From Chloroflexota bacterium (GTDB taxonomy: Bacteria; Chloroflexota; Dehalococcoidia; Lucifugimonadales; Australimonadaceae), in contig JAQBVZ010000014.1 of NCBI GenBank assembly GCA_027625205.1, positions 1 through 9,416 of the forward strand: a stretch of DNA of 9,416 nucleotides, read 5' to 3'. Made by a program: the position numbers and the translations under genes. Shown piece by piece: positions 1 to 6,258 of this stretch; within the stretch, counting starts at the first letter, position 1, and each line of letters opens with the position of its first letter. Under the pieces are notes generated by a model. That model was given only the letters and a program-made list of their open reading frames with translations, made no database searches and had not been told where the DNA came from.

Positions 1-407
1 TTCTCGCGGGCCGTTAGCTGTTCCTTGGTGATAACCAGGTCAGCCCGTTGGGTCTGCGCGGCCTCAAAGCCAGAGCCCATATGCAGTGCATCATAGGGGC
101 AGGCTTCAACACACAGGCCGCAGTACATACAGCGGCCCTGGTCTATGTCAAAGACATCCACCTTGAAGCTGCCGCCCTCCTGCTCATAACCGCCGTCCGG
201 GTCAGTGACAATCTGGATGATCCCCAGCGGGCAGTACTTAGCACAGGAGGCGCACCCGGTGCAGCGGTCCTGGTACCAGGCAAACTCCTGGCCCCGGAAC
301 CGCGTGTGTTGGGTGTTTCGCTCCTCCGGGTACTGGACCGTGGTGGGTTTTCGGATGAAGTTCTTTAGCGTGACGCCAAATCCCTTTGCCAGTCCTAGGC
401 CGTACAT
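1..407 (-). CDS. nuoI: NADH-quinone oxidoreductase subunit I, C-terminus beyond window
   Basis: This is the 8Fe ferredoxin-like subunit of complex I. It carries electrons through clusters N6a and N6b towards NuoB in the peripheral arm. 135 codons are visible and the frame is still open at base 1, so the C-terminus is missing. Two complete CxxCxxCxxxCP motifs are seen: C49, C52, C55, C59 and C93, C96, C99, C103. Residues around 17-45 (FIRKPTTVQYPEER, then RFRGQEFAW) match the membrane-facing segment that precedes the first cluster in this family. The ATG at 407-405 starts 1 nt after the nuoH TGA. It is preceded by an AGGAGG ribosome binding site embedded in the last nuoH codons, so translation is probably coupled. 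It is the last visible gene of the minus-strand nuo operon; nuoJ and later genes would be expected to the left. Confidence 0.96.
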   Translation of the reverse strand, partial: MYGLGLAKGFGVTLKNFIRKPTTVQYPEERNTQHTRFRGQEFAWYQDRCTGCASCAKYCPLGIIQIVTDPDGGYEQEGGSFKVDVFDIDQGRCMYCGLCVEACPYDALHMGSGFEAAQTQRADLVITKEQLTARE

Positions 408-408
408 C

Positions 409-1587
409 TCACACCACCTCCTGGGCCACTGTGGCCCTTACCACCGGTTGCACTGGCTGTCGTTTCGATACGACTTTGCTAAATACCACGATGCTCACGA
501 TAGCGACTGGCCAGTTGATGAGCGCCATGTAGAACTGCTGGAGGGCCGTCTGCTCAGGCCATGACAGCACTTCCACCGCGGCCACCACCAGGTTGATGAG
601 GCTCAGGGGAAGCAGGAACTTCCACGCAAAGCCCAGGATTTGGTCGATGCGCAGCCGAGGTAATGTGGCGCGTATCCAGATGAACACAAAGGCAAGAGCG
701 CCCACCTTCAACAGGAACCATAGGTGAGAGGGCAAGACCGCCCAACGCCAGCCTTGGAGAAACAGCACGGCTATGACGGCGCTGGCCACCAGCCCGTTGG
801 CAAACTCCGCCGCGAAGAAGGTGCCGAACTTCATTCCGCTGTACTCCGTGTTGTAGCCGGAGATGAGCTCTGACTCCGCCTCCACAATGTCGAACGGCGC
901 GCGGTTGAGCTCTGCCGAGATGCTCACCATGAAAATCATGAACGCCATGGGCAAAACCAGGATGAAGGGCAGCGCCTGGCCTTCTGCTATATCCACCATG
1001 GACATGGAACCCGTCAACACCACTACCGACAGAATGGACATGACCATGGGCACTTCATAGCTCACCAAGGCGGCTATGGCGCGCATGCTCCCAAACATGG
1101 CGTACTTGTTTGCGGAGGCCCAGCCAGCCATGAATATGGAGAACGTGCCTATACCGCTGATTGCCACCACGAACAGGATGCCAATATTCAGGTCCGCTAT
1201 GTATGAACCCCTGCCAAAGGGGACCACAGCCAGCACAATGAGAGTGGCTGCCAGCATCAGGACAGGGGCCACGTTAAAGATAATGCGGTCCGCGCTACGG
1301 GGGAGGATGTCCTCTTTGGAAATAAGTTTGAGTAGGTCAGCAATGGGCTGGAGCAGACCAAAGGGGCCAGCCCGGTTGGGCCCCAGCCTGCTCTGAAAGC
1401 GTCCCAGGAGGCGTCGCTCCACCCACGTATAGAAGGTGGCCATAATCATGAGCGAGTTAACAACAAACATGATGATGGACATGCCAGCGGCTAGGTACGC
1501 CACCCATGACCAGCCATCCGGCACCAGGTCATTGACCAAGGTGTACACGGTGCTGAAGATGCGGTTTTCTGCCAGAACGTCACCCAC
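409..1587 (-). CDS. nuoH: NADH-quinone oxidoreductase subunit H, membrane subunit at the quinone site
   Basis: NuoH joins the membrane and peripheral arms of complex I and helps form the quinone chamber. The 392-residue product is strongly hydrophobic. It shows the family's conserved blocks: WVERRLLGRFQSRLGPNR (55-72) with GPFGLLQPIAD following, the AGWASANKYAMFGSMRA block (154-170), AELNRAPFDIVEAESEL (225-241) with the YNTEYSGMKF stretch after it, and IRATLPRLRIDQ (305-316). It is longer than the roughly 325 residues of the E. coli protein. An apparent extra hydrophobic helix lies near 358-372, followed by a short basic tail. The start is GTG at 1587-1585, which overlaps the nuoD TAG by one base (TAGTG). 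A GAGGTGG ribosome binding site at 1601-1595 lies 7 nt upstream. These features indicate translational coupling to nuoD. Confidence 0.97.
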   Translation of the reverse strand: MGDVLAENRIFSTVYTLVNDLVPDGWSWVAYLAAGMSIIMFVVNSLMIMATFYTWVERRLLGRFQSRLGPNRAGPFGLLQPIADLLKLISKEDILPRSADRIIFNVAPVLMLAATLIVLAVVPFGRGSYIADLNIGILFVVAISGIGTFSIFMAGWASANKYAMFGSMRAIAALVSYEVPMVMSILSVVVLTGSMSMVDIAEGQALPFILVLPMAFMIFMVSISAELNRAPFDIVEAESELISGYNTEYSGMKFGTFFAAEFANGLVASAVIAVLFLQGWRWAVLPSHLWFLLKVGALAFVFIWIRATLPRLRIDQILGFAWKFLLPLSLINLVVAAVEVLSWPEQTALQQFYMALINWPVAIVSIVVFSKVVSKRQPVQPVVRATVAQEVV

Positions 1588-2690
1588 TAGCGGTCCACCT
1601 CACCAACGTTAAAGTCCAGGCTGCCCAGGGACACTATGCCGTCCGCCAGCTTGTAGCCCACCATCATCTCCTTGAGCAGCGTCAGGTTCACAAAGGAGGG
1701 GCCCCGTATCTTGCAGCGAAACGGAGACACCGTGCCGTCACTCACTATGTAGAAACCAAGCTCACCCTTGGGCGCTTCAATGGGTACGTAGGCCTCGCCT
1801 GCTGGTGGGCGGAAGAGCATGTTGGTGGTGGCGCGCACGGGTCCGGGTTCTATCTGCGCCACACACTGTTCAATGATGCGGAGCGACTGTCGCATCTCCG
1901 CCAAGCGGACAGCGTACCGGGCGTAGTTGTCGCCATCCGGCAGCGTGACGACGTCAAACGCCACGCGGTCATAAACATCGTAGGGGGCGGACTTGCGCAG
2001 ATCCCACTCCACGCCAGAGGCGCGGAGTATGGGGCCGGTGATGGAGGCGTTGATGCACTGCTCACCCGTGAGGGGGGATACGCCCTTGGTGCGCGCCAAG
2101 ACAATCTCGTTCGTGGAAATGAGCGCGTCTAATTCGTCGATGTAAGAGGGGATGTCGCCCATGAACCTGCGGAGCGCTGGCCAGAAGTCCACGGGCGCGT
2201 CTTGGAAGACCCCGCCTATCCGCATGTAACTCACCGTGATGCGGGCGCCGCAGAGCATCTCAAACAGGTCAAGGATACGTTCGCGCTCGCGAAAGCAGTA
2301 CATCAACGGCGTGCCGAAAGCGCCCAGGTCTTGCAGGAAGAAGCCAATGCCAATGAGGTGGCTGGCCACTCGCTGAAGCTCCGCTGCTATGACCCGCAGG
2401 TACATGCCCCGGTCCGGCACATCCAGCCCCACCAACTTCTCGCAAGAGAGGACGTACGCCTGGTTGTTGGTCATGGATGCCACGTAGTCCAGGCGGTCCG
2501 TCAACGTGATGATCTGGGTGTAGTTGCGCTCCTCCGCCAGCTTCTCCGTGCCGCGATGCAGATAGCCAATCACCGGCTCCACATCAACAATGTTCTCGCC
2601 GTCGAAGGTGACCTTCATACGGAACACGCCGTGGGTGCTTGGGTGGTGGGGGCCAATGTTGACCGTGACCGGCTGCATGTTCAACGACAC
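1587..2690 (-). CDS. nuoD: NADH-quinone oxidoreductase subunit D (49 kDa)
   Basis: NuoD is the catalytic quinone-site subunit of the complex I peripheral arm, related to the large subunit of NiFe hydrogenases. The 367-residue product contains GPHHPSTHG (13-21), whose loop approaches the quinone headgroup. It also has the 49-kDa signature LHRGTEKLAEER (44-55), the TDRLDYVASMTNN block (64-76) and the family-typical C-terminus ending GEVDR. It is a stand-alone NuoD and is not fused to NuoC. GTG at 2690-2688 is chosen as start because GGGAG at 2704-2700 lies 9 nt upstream. An ATG four codons later (2678) would sit too far from that site. The gene is separated from nuoC by 114 nt filled mostly by two hairpin repeats. 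The stop overlaps the nuoH start by one base. Confidence 0.97.
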   Translation of the reverse strand: MSLNMQPVTVNIGPHHPSTHGVFRMKVTFDGENIVDVEPVIGYLHRGTEKLAEERNYTQIITLTDRLDYVASMTNNQAYVLSCEKLVGLDVPDRGMYLRVIAAELQRVASHLIGIGFFLQDLGAFGTPLMYCFRERERILDLFEMLCGARITVSYMRIGGVFQDAPVDFWPALRRFMGDIPSYIDELDALISTNEIVLARTKGVSPLTGEQCINASITGPILRASGVEWDLRKSAPYDVYDRVAFDVVTLPDGDNYARYAVRLAEMRQSLRIIEQCVAQIEPGPVRATTNMLFRPPAGEAYVPIEAPKGELGFYIVSDGTVSPFRCKIRGPSFVNLTLLKEMMVGYKLADGIVSLGSLDFNVGEVDR

Positions 2691-2712
2691 TTGTGTGTTC
2701 TCCCGTTATGTA

Positions 2713-2745
2713 CCGTTCATCCTTCGAGAGCCTCAGGACGAACGG
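2713..2745. repeat. REP-like hairpin, copy A, between nuoC and nuoD
   Basis: This is a 33-nt imperfect palindrome with arms 2713-2723 and 2735-2745. Ten of the 11 positions pair by Watson-Crick rules. The single exception, 2719/2739, is A-C on the plus strand and therefore becomes a U-G wobble in the minus-strand nuo transcript. The core has the form CCTTCGA...CTCAGG. It matches the reverse complement of copy B (2762-2794) at 23 of 33 positions, so the two copies face each other across a 16-nt AT-rich spacer. It probably belongs to a dispersed palindromic repeat family. Confidence 0.8.
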
Positions 2746-2761
2746 TATTGTTTACATTTGT

Positions 2762-2794
2762 CCGCTCACCCTGAGCTTGTCGAAGGGCGGGCGG
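2762..2794. repeat. REP-like hairpin, copy B, inverted relative to copy A
   Basis: This is a second 33-nt palindrome with arms 2762-2772 and 2784-2794. Its layout is identical to that of copy A: 11 positions, with the same A-C exception at position 7. Relative to copy A, positions 4 and 8 have changed from T-A to C-G on both sides, which preserves pairing. Position 5 is T-G here, which would be A-C in the nuo mRNA. The facing pair of copies resembles a bacterial interspersed mosaic element. It lies 10 nt downstream of the nuoC stop. Confidence 0.78.
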
Positions 2795-2804
2795 CAGTGT
2801 CTAA

Positions 2805-3281
2805 TCAGCCGCCGTGAGGCCACTTATACGGCAGCGGTGGTTCCAGATAGTCCCGCCGGAGCGGGTGGCCCTCAAACCCCTCCCACAGCAAGATGCGCCG
2901 TAGGTCAGGGTGACCGAAGAAACTCACGCCCATAAGGTCGTACGCCTCTCGCTCATGGAGGTGGGCGCCACGCCACACGCCGGAGACCGACGCCACCGTG
3001 GGCTCGTTTCGTCCATAGGAGCGGGTCTTCACCACTGCGCTGGCATTCCTGCTAATGGAGGTCATGTGGTAGACCACCTCAAAGTACTCAACGTAGTCCA
3101 CCGCTGATAGCAAATTGAGCAAATCGTATTGGTGGTCAGGGTCAGCCTTGAGGTAGGCGCAGACGTCGCTCACCGACTCCGGTGTTACCCAAACGGCAAT
3201 GTCGTCGGCATCAATCACCACGTCGGGGAACCGCTGCCGCAGAGCGCCTGCCAGGTCCGTACCAAGCACAGCCGTCGTCAT
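2805..3281 (-). CDS. nuoC: NADH-quinone oxidoreductase subunit C (30 kDa)
   Basis: NuoC is a structural subunit of the complex I peripheral arm that packs against NuoD. The 158-residue product ends with the 30-kDa subunit signature. In it E110-R111-E112 begin an EREAYDLMG run, followed by FFGHPDLRRILLWEGFEGHP (121-140) and RRDY (142-145). The N-terminal half carries the usual YDLLNLLSAVDY stretch (52-63). The protein is shorter at the N-terminus than many NuoC proteins but all conserved blocks are present. The ATG at 3281-3279 follows the nuoB TGA by one base. The ribosome binding site is weak (only a G-rich stretch within the nuoB end), so coupling to nuoB translation is likely. Confidence 0.96.
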   Translation of the reverse strand: MTTAVLGTDLAGALRQRFPDVVIDADDIAVWVTPESVSDVCAYLKADPDHQYDLLNLLSAVDYVEYFEVVYHMTSISRNASAVVKTRSYGRNEPTVASVSGVWRGAHLHEREAYDLMGVSFFGHPDLRRILLWEGFEGHPLRRDYLEPPLPYKWPHGG

Positions 3282-3282
3282 C

Positions 3283-3924
3283 TCAGGCCCCCGCCGGATG
3301 CTTCATCACGTTGTACTTCTTAATCTTGTCATGGAGTTGCATGATGCCGTAGAGCAGAGCGTCAGGCCGTGGCGGACAGCCCGGCACATAAACGTCCACA
3401 GGCATGATGTGGTTCACGCCGGGCACAACGCTGTAGCCCTGGTAGTAAGGGCCGCCTGAGGTGGCGCACACACCCATGGCAATAACCCACTTGGGCTCTG
3501 GCATCTGGTCATACACCCGCCGGATGACGGGCGCCATCTTCCAGGTGAGGGTGCCGGAGACGATGAGTAGGTCCGCCTGGCGGGGCGTGGCCCGCATGGC
3601 CTCCATGCCGAAGCGTGAGATGTCGAACCGCGACATTGCGCTGGCAATCATCTCAAATACGCAGCACGCCAAGCCAAAGGCGACGGGGTATACGGAGGAG
3701 CGGCGTCCCCAGTTGAGGAGCGCGTCCACCGACGTTACCGCTACGTTGCTCTTGATGTCATCAGGGACTTGAATGGTGGGCTCAGGAAAGGCCTCCTGGC
3801 AGCTCCACTTGAGGCTCTCAATGGTGGCGCCTTCAGTGCGGTCCTGGCCCCATTCCTCATCCAGTTTCAGCCCAACCGCGTAACCGATATCAGGCGCAAG
3901 CCCCGCTAAATCCTGCTGCTCCAT
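3283..3924 (-). CDS. nuoB: NADH-quinone oxidoreductase subunit B, N2 cluster subunit
   Basis: NuoB binds cluster N2, the last iron-sulfur centre before quinone. The 213-residue product has the adjacent cysteine pair C87-C88 (in GLACCVFEM) and the further ligands C153 (GVCATSGG) and C183 (VPGCPPRPD), which together give the complete N2 set. [10 protein letters not shown] and [16 protein letters not shown] are typical of the family. About 60 residues precede the conserved core. This N-terminal region is acidic and not recognisable, and is longer than in many NuoB proteins. The ATG at 3924-3922 has a GAGGTGG ribosome binding site (3937-3931) 6 nt upstream. It is the first gene of this operon; the expected nuoA is not upstream. 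Confidence 0.97.
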   Translation of the reverse strand: MEQQDLAGLAPDIGYAVGLKLDEEWGQDRTEGATIESLKWSCQEAFPEPTIQVPDDIKSNVAVTSVDALLNWGRRSSVYPVAFGLACCVFEMIASAMSRFDISRFGMEAMRATPRQADLLIVSGTLTWKMAPVIRRVYDQMPEPKWVIAMGVCATSGGPYYQGYSVVPGVNHIMPVDVYVPGCPPRPDALLYGIMQLHDKIKKYNVMKHPAGA

Positions 3925-3937
3925 CAGTTACCACCTC

Positions 3938-4125
3938 AGCTAGGCGACAGTGACCAAAATAAGGTACTCCCCAAAGCAGGGCCAGAATAGCACAGGGGCC
4001 ATGCGCTCACAAGTGAAAAACCGCACAATCCAATAGGCGGGGCGTCCCTGCGACACCAGGCCATAGACCCTCTGCCATGCCTACGGGACAATGGGATGTA
4101 CCCACCTTCTGTCACCACCGTTTGC
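3938..4125. other. Intergenic region between divergent genes, nuoA absent
   Basis: This stretch separates nuoB (minus) from the zincin-like gene (plus) and apparently serves both as a promoter region. The candidate nuoB promoter at 4012-3984 is the only clear signal. No convincing promoter for the plus-strand gene was found. In many genomes nuoA lies directly upstream of nuoB. No frame here encodes a three-helix NuoA-like protein: the only minus-strand frame, 4139-3936, lacks the conserved NuoA segments and overlaps the nuoB ribosome binding site. No tRNA or terminator was seen. Confidence 0.7.
3984..4012 (-). promoter_or_regulatory. Candidate promoter for the nuoB-C-D-H-I operon
   Basis: Read on the minus strand, TTGTGA (4012-4007, 4 of 6 matches to the -35 consensus) is separated by exactly 17 nt from TATTCT (3989-3984, 4 of 6 matches to the -10 consensus). 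The -10 is preceded by TGC, which forms an extended -10. Transcription would start near 3977, giving a leader of about 53 nt ahead of nuoB. No operator repeats are evident. This is a sequence match only. Confidence 0.5.
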
Positions 4126-4137
4126 AAGGAGGTGGCC

Positions 4138-5145
4138 ATGCCCTTTTACCAAAGCTCGGAACACGACGACCCACCGCCGCCGCCTTCACCACCGCGTGAT
4201 CCACGCCGGGCGGAGCAGAGGTTTCCTTTGCTTCCCGGTGAGAGCGGCCTGAGGTTTGCGCCCCGTCCAAAACCCAAGAAGAAGCAGCAGAACTTTCCTC
4301 TGTTCGTTGGTGAACGTGGCCCCATACTAACGCCTGCGCCCGTAATCAAGCCAAAGGAAAAGCGCAGCTTTTGGGGCCGCATAACAAACAAAGCTAGTGA
4401 TTTCCGTGATGACGTGGTGGACTTCGCAACGGATGTAAAGGAGTTTCCGTCAAACGTGAAAGGTGCTGTTGAGGACAAAATAGACCAGCAACAGGAAAAG
4501 CTTAAGCAGAAAGCCTTTGATGCCTTAGGCATTGTGGACAGCACGATTGAGCGTCCTTGGCAGCTAGGCGGCAGGCGCATACGCCTCACCACTATAGGTG
4601 AGGGTCCAATCAAAAAAATCCTTGACTTTCAAGGTGCGGTCGGCCTTGCACTTGGCGGGCCTCTCGGCGTTTTCGTAGCACTTGAGACAGACGATGAGGG
4701 CAACGTCGTGGACACTAAGCCAGATCCGATAGATGTCTGGCATGAATTCGCCCACGCTCAGCGTATGTTTGAACAGGGAGGAGCCTTGCCCTGGCATGCG
4801 GCTTATCAGGCCCGGCTTGGCATCGACACAATTAAGTACGGAGGCAGAAGTGCCGCTTTGAAAGTTCACCCTGAAGAAGCGTATGCCTATGACGCCGCAG
4901 GCCAAGATTGGTTTGCTAAAGAGGCTAAGCCGTCGCCACTGATGGAACGAGGTAAGCGCAAATTTGGAGCCTTTCTCGATAGTGTTTATGAGTTAGAAAA
5001 TGCAATATTGAACATACCTTGGACTGCGTCCCAAGAAGCGACAGAAGATACAGTCAGGCAAATCGTCGAAGGCCCCTCTGCTGAAAAAAGACCAAGCGAC
5101 TCTATGAACTTCTTTACTTCACTCTTGGACGAAGGCGAGGAATAG
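4138..5145 (+). CDS. Orphan protein with proline-rich repeats and a zincin-like HEFAH domain
   Basis: I do not recognise a named family for the whole 335-residue protein. The N-terminus is acidic and proline-rich (DDPPPPPSPP, 10-19). Two imperfect 24-residue repeats follow at 28-51 and 52-76, each opening with FPL, then GE and a later Pro/Lys-rich tail. Residues 82-128 look like a charged amphipathic helix. A small glycine-rich hydrophobic segment (166-181) precedes WHEFAHAQ (201-208), a HExxH zinc motif with H202, E203 and H206. HPEEAYAY (244-251) lies about 40 residues later and could supply a third ligand (E246 or E247). This order resembles gluzincin-like domains with HExxHxxQ followed by P...EAY. 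No signal peptide or clear membrane span is seen. The ATG at 4138 is preferred over the in-frame ATG at 4096 because AAGGAGG (4126-4132) sits 5 nt before it. Base composition is visibly lower in GC than its neighbours (27 of 60 in 4441-4500 against 40 of 60 in 5281-5340), which suggests acquisition. Protease activity is inferred only. Confidence 0.8.
   Translation: MPFYQSSEHDDPPPPPSPPRDPRRAEQRFPLLPGESGLRFAPRPKPKKKQQNFPLFVGERGPILTPAPVIKPKEKRSFWGRITNKASDFRDDVVDFATDVKEFPSNVKGAVEDKIDQQQEKLKQKAFDALGIVDSTIERPWQLGGRRIRLTTIGEGPIKKILDFQGAVGLALGGPLGVFVALETDDEGNVVDTKPDPIDVWHEFAHAQRMFEQGGALPWHAAYQARLGIDTIKYGGRSAALKVHPEEAYAYDAAGQDWFAKEAKPSPLMERGKRKFGAFLDSVYELENAILNIPWTASQEATEDTVRQIVEGPSAEKRPSDSMNFFTSLLDEGEE
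4219..4365 (+). repeat. Two diverged tandem repeat units within the zincin-like gene
   Basis: Codons 28-51 and 52-76 encode two related units of about 24 residues. Their shared positions include F29/F53, P30/P54, L31/L55, G34/G58, E35/E59 and G37/G61, and each ends in a Pro/Lys-rich stretch. The DNA has diverged more than the protein pattern, so the duplication is not recent. The units could be linker or binding motifs. Their function is unknown. Confidence 0.6.
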
Positions 5146-5180
5146 GGACTAACGCCTGCTGGCCGTCCACGCACCGCCTC

Positions 5181-5189
5181 TGCTACAGT
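5181..5189 (+). promoter_or_regulatory. Weak extended -10 element before the translin-family gene
   Basis: TGC followed by TACAGT (5184-5189) matches an extended -10 with 4 of 6 consensus bases. No good -35 lies at 16-18 nt. Transcription would start near 5196, shortly before the AGGAGG site at 5205-5210. It would let the translin-ferredoxin pair be expressed separately from the upstream gene. The evidence is thin. Confidence 0.22.
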
Positions 5190-5218
5190 GCGGTCGCACC
5201 CCCCAGGAGGCCTGTATA

Positions 5219-5851
5219 GTGGACGATTCCTCCATTCACCTAACCGGCATTGCTGACCAAGCCCGCGCCTTCTTCACCCAGAAACATGAGGTGCGGGAAC
5301 GCGCTATCCCCCTCTCCCGCGAGGTGGTCCGCAACTCCGCCAACGCCATTCGCTCCGTCCACCGGCATGAGATGGAGCAGGCCAAGACCCTGGTGAAAGC
5401 GGCTGGTGACCTCGTGGCGGAGGCAAAGGCCCTCCTCCATGACCATCCAGACCTCTACTTCACCGGCTACACCCAGGACGCACAGAAAGAATACACAGAG
5501 GCGTCGGCAGTCTACGCATTCATAGCCGGAACACCCCTACCCACCAACACGAAGCTTGGCGTGGAGGTGGCCCCTTATCTCAACGGATTGGCGGAGGCCG
5601 CCAGCGAACTGCGCCGCTATATCCTAGACTCCCTCCGCCGTGATGACGACTCCCGCTCTGAGGAGTTGATGGAGACGATGGACGAGGTCTACAACCAGAT
5701 GGTGACCATGGACTTCCCGGACGCGTTGACCAACGGCCTGCGCAGGACCACTGACCAGCTGCGCGGAGTGCTGGAGCGCACGAGAGGCGACCTGACGATG
5801 ACGCTGCGGCAACGCAGGCTGGAGCGTTTGCTGGCGGAACACGAGACGTAG
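5219..5851 (+). CDS. Translin-family RNA-binding protein
   Basis: The 210-residue product matches the bacterial/archaeal branch of the translin/TRAX fold, an all-alpha family that binds single-stranded nucleic acid. Members with conserved acidic residues can act as RNases. Supporting segments are the N-terminal SREVVRNSANAIRSVHR (33-49), KEYTEASAVYAFI (90-102), LGVEVAPYLNGLAEAASELR (113-132), MDFPDAL (164-170) and LERTRGDL (185-192). E91 and E94 correspond to the two glutamates of the QEYVEA motif of eukaryotic TRAX, where they take part in catalysis. That suggests a nuclease-competent site but does not prove one. The start is GTG at 5219, with AGGAGG at 5205-5210 and 8 nt spacing. The ferredoxin frame follows after 32 nt on the same strand, so the two are probably co-transcribed. 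The cellular RNA target is unknown. Confidence 0.85.
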   Translation: MDDSSIHLTGIADQARAFFTQKHEVRERAIPLSREVVRNSANAIRSVHRHEMEQAKTLVKAAGDLVAEAKALLHDHPDLYFTGYTQDAQKEYTEASAVYAFIAGTPLPTNTKLGVEVAPYLNGLAEAASELRRYILDSLRRDDDSRSEELMETMDEVYNQMVTMDFPDALTNGLRRTTDQLRGVLERTRGDLTMTLRQRRLERLLAEHET

Positions 5852-5883
5852 GCTTTCAGCCTCCCGCAAAGCAGGAGACGCCC

Positions 5884-6144
5884 ATGGCTACCTGGAAAGT
5901 CATCGTCAACGACCATGCCTGCGAGGGCAAGTAGACGTGCCTGGACGTTTGCCCCACCGACGTTTTTCAGAGGCGGCCCACCACCGTACGCAACCCGTTC
6001 TTCCTGTTGAAGATAAAGGTCCACGGCGGCATGCAGGCAGTGCCGGTTGATGAAGGAGCATGCATTGGCTGCATGGAATGCGTGACCGCATGCCCTGACA
6101 AGGCAATCACTGTTAAAGCCACAGCAGGCGTTGGCGGAGCGTAA
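5884..6144 (+). pseudogene. Two-cluster ferredoxin frame interrupted by an in-frame TAG at codon 17
   Basis: Read through, this frame encodes an 86-position ferredoxin-like protein. It begins at ATG 5884, with AGGAG (5873-5877) 6 nt upstream, and ends at TAA 6142-6144. The second cluster motif is intact (C60, C63, C66, C70, then P71). The first reads C13-E-G-K16-stop17-T-C19-L-D-V-C23-P. The expected second cysteine is therefore lysine and the next codon is TAG (5932-5934). No other stop or frameshift occurs, and the remaining sequence is well conserved in type. It is most simply a recent nonsense-mutated gene or a local sequencing or assembly error. TAG readthrough is possible in principle. 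Even if read, the first site would keep only three cysteines, which could hold a [3Fe-4S] cluster. A restart at ATG 6031 would give only the second cluster and has no good ribosome binding site. The intact gene would have been a small cytoplasmic electron carrier. Confidence 0.82.
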
Positions 6145-6194
6145 CAGCCCGCACAGAAGTCACGTAACTGTCACAACTCTGCTCGCCAATTGCC

Positions 6195-6223
6195 TTGACG
6201 ACAATCGTAACGGATGGTAACGT
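6195..6223 (+). promoter_or_regulatory. Candidate promoter for the pyrophosphatase gene
   Basis: TTGACG (6195-6200, 5 of 6 matches to -35) is followed after exactly 17 nt by TAACGT (6218-6223, 3 of 6 matches to -10, keeping the important first T, second A and last T). Transcription would begin near 6230, giving a leader of about 80 nt that contains the hairpin at 6259-6286. GTAACG occurs at 6207-6212 and again at 6217-6222, one helical turn apart. It overlaps the spacer and -10, a placement that would suit an operator. Confidence 0.4.
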
Positions 6224-6258
6224 TTTCAATCGTGAATTAGCTAGCAGCACTCGTTAAC

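Noticed and set aside
2202..2774. Plus-strand 190-codon frame opposite nuoD and the hairpin repeats.
   Set aside because: It runs antisense to a conserved nuoD, its product is His/Arg/Val-rich with no family pattern, and it has no convincing ribosome binding site.
2713..2794. The paired hairpins as a Rho-independent terminator or a CRISPR fragment.
   Set aside because: There is no T-run after either stem in either direction. The nuo operon clearly continues through them. There are only two inverted units and no regular spacers.
4096..4137. Upstream in-frame ATG as the start of the zincin-like gene.
   Set aside because: The strong AAGGAGG at 4126-4132 is correctly spaced for ATG 4138 and would lie inside the coding region if 4096 were used.
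3936..4139. Minus-strand 67-codon frame just upstream of nuoB, tested as nuoA.
   Set aside because: It lacks the NuoA transmembrane pattern and conserved segments, its end overlaps the nuoB ribosome binding site, and its start overlaps that of the plus-strand gene. The nuoB promoter candidate lies inside it.
5932..5934. TAG read as pyrrolysine or another recoded residue.
   Set aside because: The stop sits next to a lost cysteine codon within a metal site, no recoding element is apparent, and mutation or sequence error is simpler. It is kept only as a question in the findings.
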